Below are positions 8,965 to 19,328 of a stretch of 64,000 nt of DNA, in pieces (within the stretch, counting starts at the first letter, position 1; every line of letters starts with the position of its first letter). The notes below the pieces were generated by a model. It was not told the origin of the DNA. It ran no database searches and was given only the letters and a program-made list of their open reading frames with translations. The translations under genes and the position numbers were made by a program. The stretch is from Nephrocerus scutellatus (taxonomy: Eukaryota > Arthropoda > Insecta > Diptera > Pipunculidae). The DNA lies in assembly GCA_947095585.1 (NCBI GenBank), contig OX352763.1, forward strand, positions 61,103,016 to 61,167,015. The letters run 5' to 3'.

Positions 8965-11349
8965 ATTAGATTAAGATATTTTTATTAAACATTAAAGTAA
9001 TATACAATTTTGATTAAAAACTAAACTTATAACTAATATTATGTGTCGGCTCAACAATAGGGGCCCGACGTATTTAGATTGTCTTTTTTTTTGTATTGTT
9101 TATTTTTAAACAATATTTTTACTACTTAATCTACTACATGTTTATTTTTAAGGTAATTAAATTTTAACCAATAATTTTAAAATAAAATAAGAATGAAAAA
9201 TATTAAGCGGCGTATAAACAGGGCGAACATCAGCCTCTGCAATATTGGTTGCCCGCCTTCTCGTAGAAGGAGACGTCTTGATTGTTAAAGATGTCATCGA
9301 ATCTAGTATCAGTGAATCCTCTTATGTGTATGTACCGGTGACTTGGCTCGATTTCCTCGATTCGCAGTCCTTGCATCTCAGGACTTGGATGTGTTTCCTA
9401 TGCGTCGACGAATTTCCTCGCCATTCGGAACAAGTGGTCAGTTATTGGCAGCAGACCTGCTGCTTCGTATAGTATTGTAGTCGACACAAACTTATAGCTG
9501 TTTGTCACCCTCCAGAGTCCTGTACAGATCCTTAGTACCTTCCTTTCAAATAGGGAGATCTTCTTCATCGTTGTTGGTGAGATGGTGAACCATATGGGGT
9601 AGCCATAGGTTATCACTGGCCTGATGAGTTGCTTGTAGATAAGCAGCCTGGTGTTGTTGGACAGACCGTTTCGTCTTTTAAGTAGCGGGTGCACCAAATG
9701 AAGAGCGTAGTTCGCTTTTTTCATTGTTTTGTCGATGTGAGAGTTAAACTTGAGCCTCTCAGTAAAGTTGATTCCCAGGTACTTAGTCTCTGACTTGGTG
9801 TTTATTGTTGTGTTATCCGGAAGGGTGATTTTTAAGGCTCTGCACCGGCTTGCGATTTTTCTTATCCTTGTTTCGGTTGCTGGTACTCGGAAGCAGATGA
9901 GTTCCGTTTTATTGGCGTTGATCTTTAGTCCCCACTTCAGGTAGTAGTCCCAAAGATTTCTGAGGTGTTCCTCCACTCTTCGGGCAACTATCTCGGGAGA
10001 GCGGGAAACTGCATACGTTATGGAGTCATCCGCGAAAAGCATAGTCCTTGTTCCGGCTGTATTTGTGGTTTGATCCGCCGTGAAGATGCTATACAGGACT
10101 GGTCCAAGTCTGGAACCTTGAGGAACTCCGGCTTTGATCCTTTTCCTTGTCGATGGGCGGTCGTACACCTGTACAAAGAAGACCCTGTTAAAAAGAAAAT
10201 TTTTAATTATTTTTACAATATAATTGGGGAAACCAAAACTAATAAGCTTGTACAGTAGCCCATTTATCCAGACACTATCGAAAGCTTTTTCGATGACTAG
10301 CAAACAGGCCACTGTACTACTTTTGACGTTCAGTCCTTTAGTGACGTCACTGTGAAGCTTCAGCAGAGGGTGCAGCGTAGAGTGCTTCCCTCGGAAACCG
10401 TACTGAAAGGAAGGAATAAGATTTCTTTCCGTACAAAACGTATTGATCTTTTTACGGATCAATGATTCCAATACTTTACTGATACAACACAGTAGAGCTG
10501 TTGGACGGTAACCAGTTACGCTGGAGCGGTCAGTTTTCTTGGGTACTGCTACTACCTTGGCCACCTTCCAGCTGTCCGGAAAGTAGCCATTGTTTAGGCA
10601 ATTGTTGAAAATGATGGTTAACATCAAAATTGCCATACCCGGTAACTTTTTAAGCAAAAAGTTAGAAATCGCATCTGTGCCTGATGTTTTTTTTGAGTTT
10701 CCACTCATAATCAAATCATTGACAACAGCTGTTCCGGTAAACATATCGACGTCTACGGGTGCGTTGCCGCGATTTTCTTCACTGAACTGCACTATAGTAT
10801 TTCCTGGAGAAGTAATGTCTTCCACAAGACTTTCAACCTCTTCCAAGAAATCTGGAAGATGCGTTGGTTGTCGGTCCGTAAAGCTCCTTTCAAAATGGCA
10901 GGCAAAGGCTTCAGCTTTCTCAGCAGCGCTGGATACTGTTCGATCTTCAATGGTGATAATCTCTGGAATGGAAATACGCTTTCCAACCAGAGAGTTCAGC
11001 TTCCTAAAAGCATCAGGGCCTGGTTTGATGTCCTGGAGCCGTTTGGTCAGTTCATCTTCCTGAAACCTCCGCACAGCTTGACGACACATGTTAACTGTAC
11101 AACGCAGTTGCGAAAGTACAGACAGGTATTCGTCGTTGACTGTGTTAAGTGTCCTATTGAAGATTCTCTGAAGGCGTTTCCTAAGCCGTTGCTTGTGAGC
11201 ATATATGGCCTGTATATGCTCAGGCAAGTGTTGGAAGCGATCCCTGCTAGTGCGAATTGTTTTCTGCTGATTAATGGCTGAATTCACTGTAATCTCAAAA
11301 TTTCTGATAGCATCATCAATTTCTGTATTCTCCAGATTTCTGCAAGCCG
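8965..11349 (-). mobile_element. Jockey-clade LINE, 5'-truncated, 13-bp target duplication
   Basis: TTAACGCGGTCGG occurs at 8952-8964 and again at 11350-11362, exactly flanking the element. The minus strand ends ...ATCTTAATCTAAT rather than in poly(A). Only the RT part of ORF2 is present; ORF1 and endonuclease were lost to 5' truncation. A related shorter copy lies at 19329-20295. Confidence 0.9.
9398..11287 (-). pseudogene. Jockey LINE ORF2 reverse transcriptase
   Basis: A 629-codon frame covers the linker, RT fingers/palm/thumb and part of the C-terminal domain. Visible RT motifs are SGTDAISNFLLKKL, KVVAVPKKTDRSSVTGYRP, YGFRGKHST, KAGVPQGSRLGPVLY and the catalytic FADD in MLFADDSITY. In motif A the frame reads CLLVIEKAFDSVW, with valine (GTC at 10297-10295) where jockey-type RTs have the catalytic aspartate, so the enzyme should be inactive although the frame is long. 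It ends early at a TAG at 9398-9400; the other copy at 20018 reads about 57 codons further. The listed start is simply the first Met after the truncation point. Confidence 0.9.
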
Positions 11350-11362
11350 TTAACGCGGTCGG
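11350..11362. repeat. Target site duplication of the jockey LINE (right copy)
   Basis: TTAACGCGGTCGG, identical to 8952-8964. Confidence 0.9.
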
Positions 11363-11728
11363 TCATAATTACATACGTACATATACATACACTATGCTGA
11401 TAAAGCGATATTAAATAAAATATGAATATCGATGAGTAGGCATTCCAGAGTCGATGCATGGTCGAAAATCGATCAATTATTTTTGTATAAAAGAAGGGAA
11501 AATTCACTGAATAAAATCATCTTCACACCTAAAGTTGAACAATAATAATCGAGTTTTCATTTATTAAAGCATCATACCAATTCGGTATTGTGACTCCCTA
11601 GAGAGCTCCGGCTTTTGGGTTTACGTTGACACGGCAACTCGCCTAACAAGTCAGATATCGAGCTTGGTATCTAAATCCTTCAAAAAATTAACAGCAAAGT
11701 TGTTCCAACAAATTAGGACAACTTTACA
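11363..11728 (+). repeat. 412-like 5' LTR, promoter-proximal part
   Basis: Contains TATAAAA at 11486-11492, an initiator-like TTCACTG at about 11503 and AATAAA at 11510-11515. It ends ACTTTACA at 11728, one base before a primer binding site. This order fits U3-R-U5 of a plus-strand gypsy LTR. Confidence 0.7.
11486..11492 (+). promoter_or_regulatory. Putative TATA box of the 412-like LTR
   Basis: TATAAAA, followed about 12-18 bp later by TTCACTG and AATAAA. It would drive the genomic RNA of the plus-strand gypsy element. Confidence 0.5.
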
Positions 11729-11742
11729 TGGCGATCCTGCCA
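11729..11742 (+). other. Primer binding site, tRNA-Arg type
   Basis: TGGCGATCCTGCCA directly follows the LTR end. The complementary tRNA 3' end TGGCAGGATCGCCA fits, from memory, an arginine tRNA, the primer class used by 412/mdg1 elements. The same site recurs at 41046-41061 and 45046-45061 on the minus strand. Confidence 0.65.
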
Positions 11743-11894
11743 AATTCTGGCTTAATACTGAGTACTGAAATAATTTTTCATATAAGTCTTTTTTTTATCG
11801 TCAAACAAGAATAATTTTTCTAAGTCGTTACTCATCGAGAAAAATAATTTTTCTAAGTCGTCGTTATTTATCAAAGTCTTTTAAATCATCGTAC

Positions 11895-12326
11895 ATGTCG
11901 TCCAACGAACGACAGCAAGAAAAACTTGCACTTGCGGCCGATTACATCAGGGAAGCACAAGCCCTGCTCCAGCCTGAGGTTCCAGTTGAACAGGACCAGG
12001 TGGGACCAAAGCCACTGTCAATAGAGGAGTACAGACGACGACAGAAATTGAAGAAGCTAGCAGTCGAAGCCTATACTATACTATCACCATCAAAGAAACG
12101 AGGAGGCAGACAAGCGCGACAGAAGCAACAACGAGTTGAGTTGAAAAGACTGACAAACATTCCAAACCAGTCAAAGGAAACAAGAAAAGAATCCCTACGG
12201 CAAATAAAGAATTTAAAAAAGGCCATCCGCACCAGTAAGAGGGAAAAGAAGAGGAACAACCAATCAGAGAAACAGGCGTTCGACAAATTATTCGATAACA
12301 CCTTAAGCAGAGCTAGACAAAACTAA
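11895..12326 (+). CDS. Small ORF1 of the 412-like element, basic coiled-coil-prone protein
   Basis: An intact 143-codon frame lies 152 bp after the primer site. The N-terminal half is acidic to neutral (ADYIREAQALLQ, then LSIEEYRRRQKLKKLAVEA). The C-terminal half is strongly basic and helix-prone (KSKREKKRNN-type stretches), which suggests nucleic-acid binding. I recognise it only as the kind of leader ORF found before gag in 412/mdg1 elements; its function is unknown. It has stayed open while gag is broken, but at this length that is weak evidence for selection. Confidence 0.6.
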   Translation: MSSNERQQEKLALAADYIREAQALLQPEVPVEQDQVGPKPLSIEEYRRRQKLKKLAVEAYTILSPSKKRGGRQARQKQQRVELKRLTNIPNQSKETRKESLRQIKNLKKAIRTSKREKKRNNQSEKQAFDKLFDNTLSRARQN

Positions 12327-12348
12327 AAATTTTATAAAACTACCACAA

Positions 12349-12507
12349 ATGGACAACGAAAGTGACAGGGATACCGATGAATTTATATTGGAAGACGTAA
12401 TCCGACAATATAAAACCAGACTTATAAATGCCGAAGTAGACAAGTTCCCACATTTAGTAGAAATATTTAGAATAATCGACAATTGGGAAACAGACGAGGA
12501 GGAATAA
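12349..12507 (+). CDS. Small ORF2 of the 412-like element, 52-aa acidic peptide
   Basis: It starts at ATG 12349, 22 bp after ORF1, and ends at TAA 12505-12507. The peptide is very acidic at both ends (MDNESDRDTDEF and DNWETDEEE) around a helical middle. It is short, but it sits head to tail between ORF1 and ORF3, so it is probably part of the same leader gene set. No family recognised. Confidence 0.45.
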   Translation: MDNESDRDTDEFILEDVIRQYKTRLINAEVDKFPHLVEIFRIIDNWETDEEE

Positions 12508-12607
12508 TACATAAAATTTAGATTAAATAATTTTCTTAAAAAAAATAAATAAATAAAATTTTATATATATATTAACTAGCATTTTAAACAGCTTTAATTA
12601 AAAAAAA

Positions 12608-12841
12608 ATGGGTAAAACCGAGTCAAAAGTCGAAGAGGTCATTGTGAATAACAATGGACCTCAGACCAATAAAAATTACGAAACAATGAACTATGGAGTA
12701 GATATAGTAACGGTTTTGCTGGTAATAATAATAATCCTAGGATTGAATTACATTCGCAAGATATTAAGCAAAAAAGTAAATAAGGTCATTAAAAAAGAGA
12801 TAATAAAACAAAACATAATAGGTAGGAGACTATCAGTATAA
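12608..12841 (+). CDS. Small ORF3 of the 412-like element, lipid-anchor-like single-pass membrane protein
   Basis: An intact 77-codon frame starts MGKTESKVEEV. The start resembles the N-myristoylation signal of neuronal calcium sensors such as hippocalcin (MGKQNSK). After a polar stretch (residues 10-30) comes a hydrophobic segment, IVTVLLVIIIILGLNYI (about residues 33-49), then a very basic tail (KKVNKVIKKEIIK). The layout predicts a small protein held at a membrane by a helix, perhaps with a lipid, and a cationic cytosolic tail. The ATG follows an A-rich run. No retroviral env features are seen. The function is unknown; Gag or RNA tethering to membranes is only a guess. Confidence 0.6.
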   Translation: MGKTESKVEEVIVNNNGPQTNKNYETMNYGVDIVTVLLVIIIILGLNYIRKILSKKVNKVIKKEIIKQNIIGRRLSV

Positions 12842-12902
12842 AAAAAAAAATTTTTTATTCACTTTTATATCTTACTGTACTCCAAAAATTTATTAAAACT
12901 CT

Positions 12903-14207
12903 ATGGAAAAACTCGGTTCTCTTACAAAACATCTGTATAAAATAGTAAAAAACCTTAGAAAAGATGCCCTAACAGAAAAAGATCTAAGGAATCAGCTGAG
13001 CCAAGATTAGAACAAATTCATGAAATCTTTGAACAAGCACAAACTGTAGCTACAGACCTAGATGAAACTCTTTTCGATAACAAGGACTTTCAAAAAATAT
13101 GTGAAAGATTGCACAGATATTAAACAGAAGCAATAGATAGAATAGAAAAAAGCATAATACAGGAAGAAATAACGGAAGACACAAAACTTACACTAAACGA
13201 AACACTAACAGACGTAAGCAAAATGACGAATTTAGTTTCAGCTTCGCTCAGAAGCTACCAACCCTTACGTGTGAAGAAGAAGGAAAAAGACTGGAAAACA
13301 TCAGGGATTTTCTAAACAGTATCGAGTTCTATTACGATACACTCTCCCCTACCGCAAAACAAACATTAATAAGGTTCTTACTTAAATGCAAAATTCAAGG
13401 TAGGGCACTCACCGAGTTGGGAAGTCAAAAACCAGAAGATTTTGCACAACTAAAAAAATATCACGGAAAAATGCGGACCAAAGGAAACCATAGAACTAAT
13501 ACAAACAAAACTTAGTAGGACTCATCAGGGAAACCGACCTATACGAGAATTCGTAACTGACATCGAGACATTAGTAACCAAAATGACAGAACTGGAAGTA
13601 GCTTGCCATGGTGAAAGCACCCGAGTAACATTAACCGCATCCAATGATCGTAGGGGATTAGCATTCCTAAAAAAGGGGGTGAATGACAGACTACGTATTA
13701 TACTCGACAGGGCCAGACACACGACTTTTCAAGAAGCGGCACAACACTTACTGAAAATAGACCAAGGGTCAACAAATTCCTCGGTTAACTATATCAACTA
13801 TATCCAGAACTTTAGAGGAAGGGAACTTTAGAGACCAGAACTTTAGAGGACACAACTTTAGAGACCAAATCTTTAGAGGACACAACTTTAGAGAGCAAAA
13901 TTTCAGAGTGCAAAACTCTATGGGACGGAACGACAATAATATGACCAACAATAACAACTCCAACCAGAATAACGATAACAGAGTTATTCCACAGAGCAAT
14001 TCTGATAACCGCTATAGAGCGAGCTACCAGAATAACAACTACCGATAGGGTTACGATAATATAAACTACGCCCCGAATAGAAATATAAATAATAATGATA
14101 ATAGTTGGACAACCAATGCTAACCCAACTAACAACCAAAGGGTAAGAGCATTGGGAAACGAACAACCCACCGAGGGGACAGCCGACCCTTCGGAGGGGAG
14201 TCTATAA
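12903..14207 (+). pseudogene. gag: 412-like gag, frameshifted, with NFR-repeat tail
   Basis: It begins MEKLGSLTKHLYKIV at 12903, hits a TAG near 13010, and resumes in other frames. Capsid-like sequence is LENIRDFLNSIEFYYDTLS and FLLKCKIQGRALTELGS at about 13285-13440, then a frame at 13583-13831 with DRLRIILDRARHTTFQEA. From about 13805 to 13925 an 18-bp repeat encodes NFRGHN/NFRDQN-like units, followed by an Asn-rich tail. No CCHC zinc knuckle is seen, so the Arg-containing repeats may serve as the RNA-binding tail. The frame ends at TAA 14205-14207. Confidence 0.75.
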
Positions 14208-14595
14208 ATCCCGACATACCAAGTACCATATATACGACAGGGATAGAAAACAACAGTAACAAAGTCATACGATGCTTACTAGATACCGGAGCATCCATTT
14301 GCGTAATAAAAAGTTCCGTAGTTGAGGGAGATATACTAATAGAAAAAAACTATAGTACGAACATTATAGGTATAGCAGGGAATCTACGTTCAAATGGCAC
14401 CTGTACTAGCACCTTCCTTCCCGATACCCGGCGATGGTATTATTGGAGCAAACTTCTTAATAGAGTGCGGTAATCGATCTAGAAATCTTACATTTAAATT
14501 TTAAAATTAATAACAGACAGCTTTCGGTACCGATATGTGAACAACATAGTTTACATTACATAACCGTATCTCCAAGATGTGAAGCTACATATTGG
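14208..14595 (+). pseudogene. pol: 412-like protease region
   Basis: Contains RCLLDTGASICVI, the aspartic protease DTGA motif (DTGAS at about 14282-14296), which cleaves the Gag-Pol polyprotein in intact elements. A GIAG segment follows, then the frame breaks near 14400-14480. Confidence 0.75.
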
Positions 14596-16101
14596 GTGCA
14601 TACAAAGCATATAGATTCCAGAATATTCTGCCCTCAAGAATTGTGCAAAGGTGTTTACATGGCTGGATCCATATCTATGGCCATACAAGGAAAAATCCCA
14701 ATCAAAATTCTCAACACTCGCAAAACTGCTGTAAACCTTAAATTGGCAGAACCAATATCATTTCCAGTATCCGAGCATTACGTTTTACAGTACAAAAAGG
14801 AGGACGCTGTACCAAGCACGAGAATAAAGGAGTTACAAAGCGAAACTAATTTCGATACACTGAATAATGAGGAGAGAACTGGAATCGAGTCAATATGCAC
14901 AAAATTCCACGATATTTTTCACTTGGAGACAAGCTTACTTACACTCACATAGGACAAGCAGATATAACACTAAAAGAGGGAGCGACACCAAAATATACCA
15001 AACCCTACCGACTACCACACACACAAAAACAGGATATAAAAAACGAAATAGACAACATGCTAGAAAATGACATAATAGAACCATCAGTATCCGCTTGGAA
15101 CTCTCCGATACTCGTAGTACCAAAAAAGAGAGATCTCGTTACCAATCTGCAAAAATTCCGTATGGTTATAGATTACAGGATCGTAAATCGTAAGAATAGA
15201 AGACGATAAATTCCCGTTAACCAATATTAGTGATATTTAAAATATGGTAGGAGGAGCAGTATAATTTTCATGTATTGATTTAAGTCAAGGATATTACCAA
15301 ATGGAATTGGAACCAAAAAGTAGACCTATGACAGCATTTTCAACGGAGGACGGTCACTGTCAGCTAAGACGACTACCAATGGGACTAAAAATCTCACCAA
15401 GCAAATTCTCAAGGATGATGTCAATAGCGATGGCCGGACTTACGTACTCACCTTGTTTCGTTTACCTTGATGACTTAATAGTGTTTGGTAAGAACCTCAT
15501 AGATCATAACAAAAATCTGATAGACGTGTTCAAACGACTTAGGGAAGTAAACCTAAAAATTCATCCAGGAAAGTGTGCCTTCCTACGAAAAGAAGTATTG
15601 TATCTAGGGCACATTATTTTCGAAAAGGGAATTCACCCAGATCCGACAAAATCAGCAGCAATGAGCAATTATCCTACCCCAACAAATGCAGACGATGTAA
15701 GAAGATTCGTAGCATTCGCTAATTACTACCGTAAATGTGTTCCAAACTTTGCCACAATAGCCATCCCACTTAACAAATTACTTAGAAAAAACGTAGAATT
15801 CAAAAACAGTAAAAAATCTTTTCAACTTCTTAAAACAATCCTTACTAGTCCCCAAATTTTACAATTCCCAAATTTCGGCAAAGAATTCATTTTACGGACA
15901 GACGCCTCAGGTTTTGCACTAGGTGCTGTATTGTCCAATTTCGATGACAAACCTATTGCGTATGCGAGTAAAACTCTGAGTAGTGCCGAGAAGAATTATA
16001 GCACTATCGAAAAAGAGTTACTGGCAATAGTATGGGCGATAAAACACTACCGACCATATTTGTTTGGACGAAAATTCAACAACAGTCATAACAAGATCTA
16101 A
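14596..16101 (+). pseudogene. pol: 412-like reverse transcriptase and RNase H N-terminus
   Basis: RT fingers appear as PYRLPHTQKQDIKNEID and SAWNSPILVVPKK, with frame changes near 14940 and 15210. From 15301 a long frame carries RRLPMGLKISPSKFSRMM and the catalytic YLDD at 15463-15474 in CFVYLDDLIVFG. RNase H starts FILRTDASGFALGAVL and reaches YASKTLSSAEKNYSTIEKE. At about 16075 the RNase H is cut off after YLFGRKF, and the sequence jumps to a linker region, so the C-terminal RNase H acidic residues are deleted. Confidence 0.85.
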
Positions 16102-17633
16102 AACACAAGCAGAGAAGTCAATACAGAAAAATCTAACGGACAGACAGGAAACAGAAGCAGAAGAAAATAATCGTATAATTACTGAGCTACTCAAGCCACC
16201 AGAGCATGGAAATAAAATAACTGAGCTAAAAATATGTAACAGTTTCGAGGACGAGGAATATCAAATGAAAGATATAGATATAATCCTGGGAAACCCAACA
16301 AAGTTTTGGCATACGTCCTAGTGAAGAATTGTATACTCCTAAAAAGGGAAAAGGATGGCACTACAGCCCAATCGACATCATTTTGCGATTTGTTGTCAAG
16401 GGACGTGCTTCGCATCTGCGTACCATTATCAATTAATAAATTATACTTTAGAAAAGAAGAAATAAAGAAACTCGAAGACGGCCGTCGAGAATACAATATT
16501 CGCGAGTTGCAAAAAATCTTAGGAGATATGTTTAAGAAAAGTGATGTAAAGATGCGCCTAATAAATAAATGTATAGAAATTACCGATCCTCATAAAAAGA
16601 AAATATTGCTCAACGATTATCATATATTACCAACAAGTGGACATGCGGGAATAAACCGCATGATAAAAACGATTAAGCAAAAATACTTCTGGACAGGAAT
16701 GCAGATCGACATAGCTACATATGTAAAGCATTGTACAATATGTCAGCAGAATAAACATATTACACCCAAGAAACAGCCAATGGAAATAACTTCAACTGCA
16801 GAATCAAGTTTCGACAAAATATATTTGGACTTAGTAAGTCCTTTAGACGAATCGGTGAATGGATATAGGTACGTAATGACTTTACAAGACGAACTGACCA
16901 AATTCACGGAAGCTATTCCAATTCAAAATAAGGAAGCTGGTACAGTAGCTAAAGGTCTAGTAGAATATTTCATCCTTAGATATGGAGTTCCAAAAACTGT
17001 AGCCTCTGATCAAGGAACAGAATTTATTAACAAAATTTTTAAGGATATGTGCAAATTATTGAAAATAGAACAATTACAATCTACAGCCTACCATCACGAA
17101 AGTATAGGAGCGTTAGAAAATTCCCATAAGGTTCTCGGTGCATACCTCAGGAGCTATGTATCCGATAAGCATACCGACTGGTGTACTTGGTTACCATATT
17201 ACGTATTTTGTTACAACACCATACATACAGAAACAGGGTATATACCATTTGAATTATTATTATGTCGACGATGTACATTACATTAAAACTTAACAAGACA
17301 TGTAGAACCAAGATACAATTACGAGGAATACGTAATTGAATTAAGAGAAAAGTTACAAATCGCTCATAGAGATACGAGAGATACACTTCTAGACAGAAAA
17401 AACGATAGGAAAACTTACTACGATAGAAAGGCTAGAAGGAAACAAACTAGTTTTGAAGTTGGTAGTTTAGTTTTGTTAAGAAATGAGAATAGAAGAAAAC
17501 TGGATCCTATTTACATAGGGCCATATGAAGTGTTATCTGAAGAAGGAGTAAACTGCGTAATCAAATACGAGGGAAAGAAAACGAAGGTCAATAAAAACCG
17601 ATTGAAGAAATTTTATGTATACGAGTATATATA
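16064..17633 (+). pseudogene. pol: 412-like integrase with upstream linker
   Basis: A linker (VITRSKTQAE) leads to the integrase. The HHCC finger is visible in GHAGINRM and HCTICQQNK. The catalytic triad reads D in IYLDLVSP, D in ASDQGTEF and E in GALENSHKVL, so the core looks intact in the frame at 16306-17286. A stop after LLLCRRCTLH is followed in the same direction by the C-terminal domain, including RRKLDPIYIGPYEVL, the GPY-type module, ending at 17633. Confidence 0.85.
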
Positions 17634-17637
17634 AAAC

Positions 17638-17737
17638 AATTTTTATTCAGTTTAGACTAAAATATAATTTTTGTTTTCCAAAAAAAAAAAAAACAAAAAA
17701 ACAACCCATAAAAATACAATTTTTCATGTAAATTCTC
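17638..17737. other. Tail of the 412-like element, no gene
   Basis: AT-rich with a long A run at 17681-17702. A polypurine tract and 3' LTR would be expected here, but no match to the 5' LTR is visible. Confidence 0.4.
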
Positions 17738-18430
17738 TAATAGGAGATGGGTATGTGTTAAAATTTGAAGAAAACCGCGCTAATTTTTAAAAAATTTACA
17801 TGGACACCACACGGGGTCAGGGCCCGATCACTCCAACAAACTTACAAAAAGTTTTGACCATAAGTGATACACATGTGTTTAAAATTTGAAGAAAATCGAG
17901 CTAATTTTTAAAAAATTTATATGGGCACCCCTCGGGCCTCAGGGCCTCACTCCAAAAACTTTACAAAAAATTTTGTCCATCGGAGATACACATGTAGATA
18001 TATAAAATTTGAAGAAAATCGGGTTAATTTTTTTTGAAAAATTTATATGGACCCACAACCCCGGCCAGCAAATCGGAGAAAAAAATCGGATTAATTTTTT
18101 TAAAAAAAAATTGGGGACCAATGACCCTGGGGCCCGGGGTCTCCAAAATTTTTACAAAAAGTGTTTTTCATCGGAGATACATACGTATATAAAATTTGAA
18201 GAAAATCGGGTTAATAACTAAAAAAAAAGTTATGTGGCCCCACGAACCCGGGCCCGGGGTGTCCAAATTTTTTACAAAAAGTGTTGTATATTAGAGATAC
18301 ACATGTGTATAAAATTTGAAGATAATCGAGAAAAATTTTTTAAAATATTTGTAGGGGAGCCCCCCGACCCCGTCGCCCGAGGGGTCTCAAATTACACATG
18401 TGTGCAAAATTTCAATAAAATCGGGCTTTG
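17738..18430. repeat. About 120-bp tandem repeats, five to six diverged units
   Basis: Each unit holds AAAATTTGAAGAAAATCG, then an AT-rich run, a GC-rich CCCGGGCCCGGGGTC-like block, TTTACAAAAAGT and a GAGATACACATGTGTAT motif. Starts lie near 17757, 17877, 18000, 18180 and 18300. Short open frames across it arise from the repeat and are not taken as genes. Confidence 0.8.
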
Positions 18431-19317
18431 GGAAGTGGGTTAAAATTGATCGCAAGATTCCACGACAGACGTCCGACAGATGTCCGACAGCCGACCGATT
18501 TCCGACCGCCACGGGAAAGCGCAGTTAATATAGAGATTTTAAAAAAGGGAGAGAGCATGCGCATGCCATAGAATAGGAGAGAAATAAGTATATTTAGAAT
18601 TAATATCATAAACATTAGGAAGCATTAGGAATGAGAATAATCGATAGAATAGGAATAAGTACTAGGATTAGAGACCACAATAATAAAGATCAAATTACTT
18701 CTATGCCCCAGTAATTAAGAAGCATTATGAATACTAAGCAAAACCATTTGTTTATGAAAGGTGAATTTCCCAATCAAAATGTTGCTGAATGTCTTGTCCA
18801 AGCGATTGCACAAGGACAAGGATCAAAATGTTTTAAATAGTTATCAAGGCGATGACACCAAGGCAACGTATATTGGTTTACACAAGCACTTGAACTTGGT
18901 TAGCTGGCGAATGGAAAGAAATAAACACTCCAATAGCTTGAATAATTCTCTCGTCTTTTATTAAAAATATTGCTTCTTAAATACTACATTATTGCTTATT
19001 TGGTTAACATTGCTAAATGTGCAATACTAATTATTGATGATTATGATTTTATTTTGCTTAAATTGCTAAATGTGCAGTGCAAGCTAATTTAATTTTTTGT
19101 TTTTCTTTTGCTGTAGTTCTTTGCACATGCGATCAATTTCGCGATGTGCAATGACCTACGGCGGAAATAAATCACATAACGAATTATGTAGTGTGACATA
19201 CATAAATTTTGACTGTAGCAACTGAAAGCTGTCGATTGGCAATTAGAATTTAATGCAAGCATATGTACACAAGTATGTACTGTGAAAGAAATTCTCTGTG
19301 AAGATTTGAACATGCAG
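18431..19317. other. Unassigned AT-rich DNA
   Basis: At 18460-18525 there are short GTCCGACAG and CCGACCG repeats. 18600-18690 is rich in TTAGGA-like words. No convincing coding or RNA gene. It may be the outer part of the roo-like element or of its LTR, but I could not show this. Confidence 0.4.
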
Positions 19318-19328
19318 CCCGGCGTTGA

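Larger units (their letters stand above)
11363..17637 (+). mobile_element. 412/mdg1-like Ty3/gypsy element, inactive, 3' LTR not found
   Basis: Order on the plus strand: LTR, tRNA-Arg-type primer site, three small ORFs, gag, protease, RT, truncated RNase H, integrase. Small ORFs ahead of gag are a known trait of the 412/mdg1 group. The coding region ends at 17633. A, T and C-rich sequence follows, then unrelated tandem repeats, so the 3' LTR is deleted or too diverged to see. gag and pol carry several frameshifts and an internal deletion near 16075. Confidence 0.8.

Noticed and set aside
18009..18443. Two short plus-strand frames in the 120-bp repeats
   Set aside because: Lysine- and phenylalanine-rich products that follow the AT-rich repeat unit.
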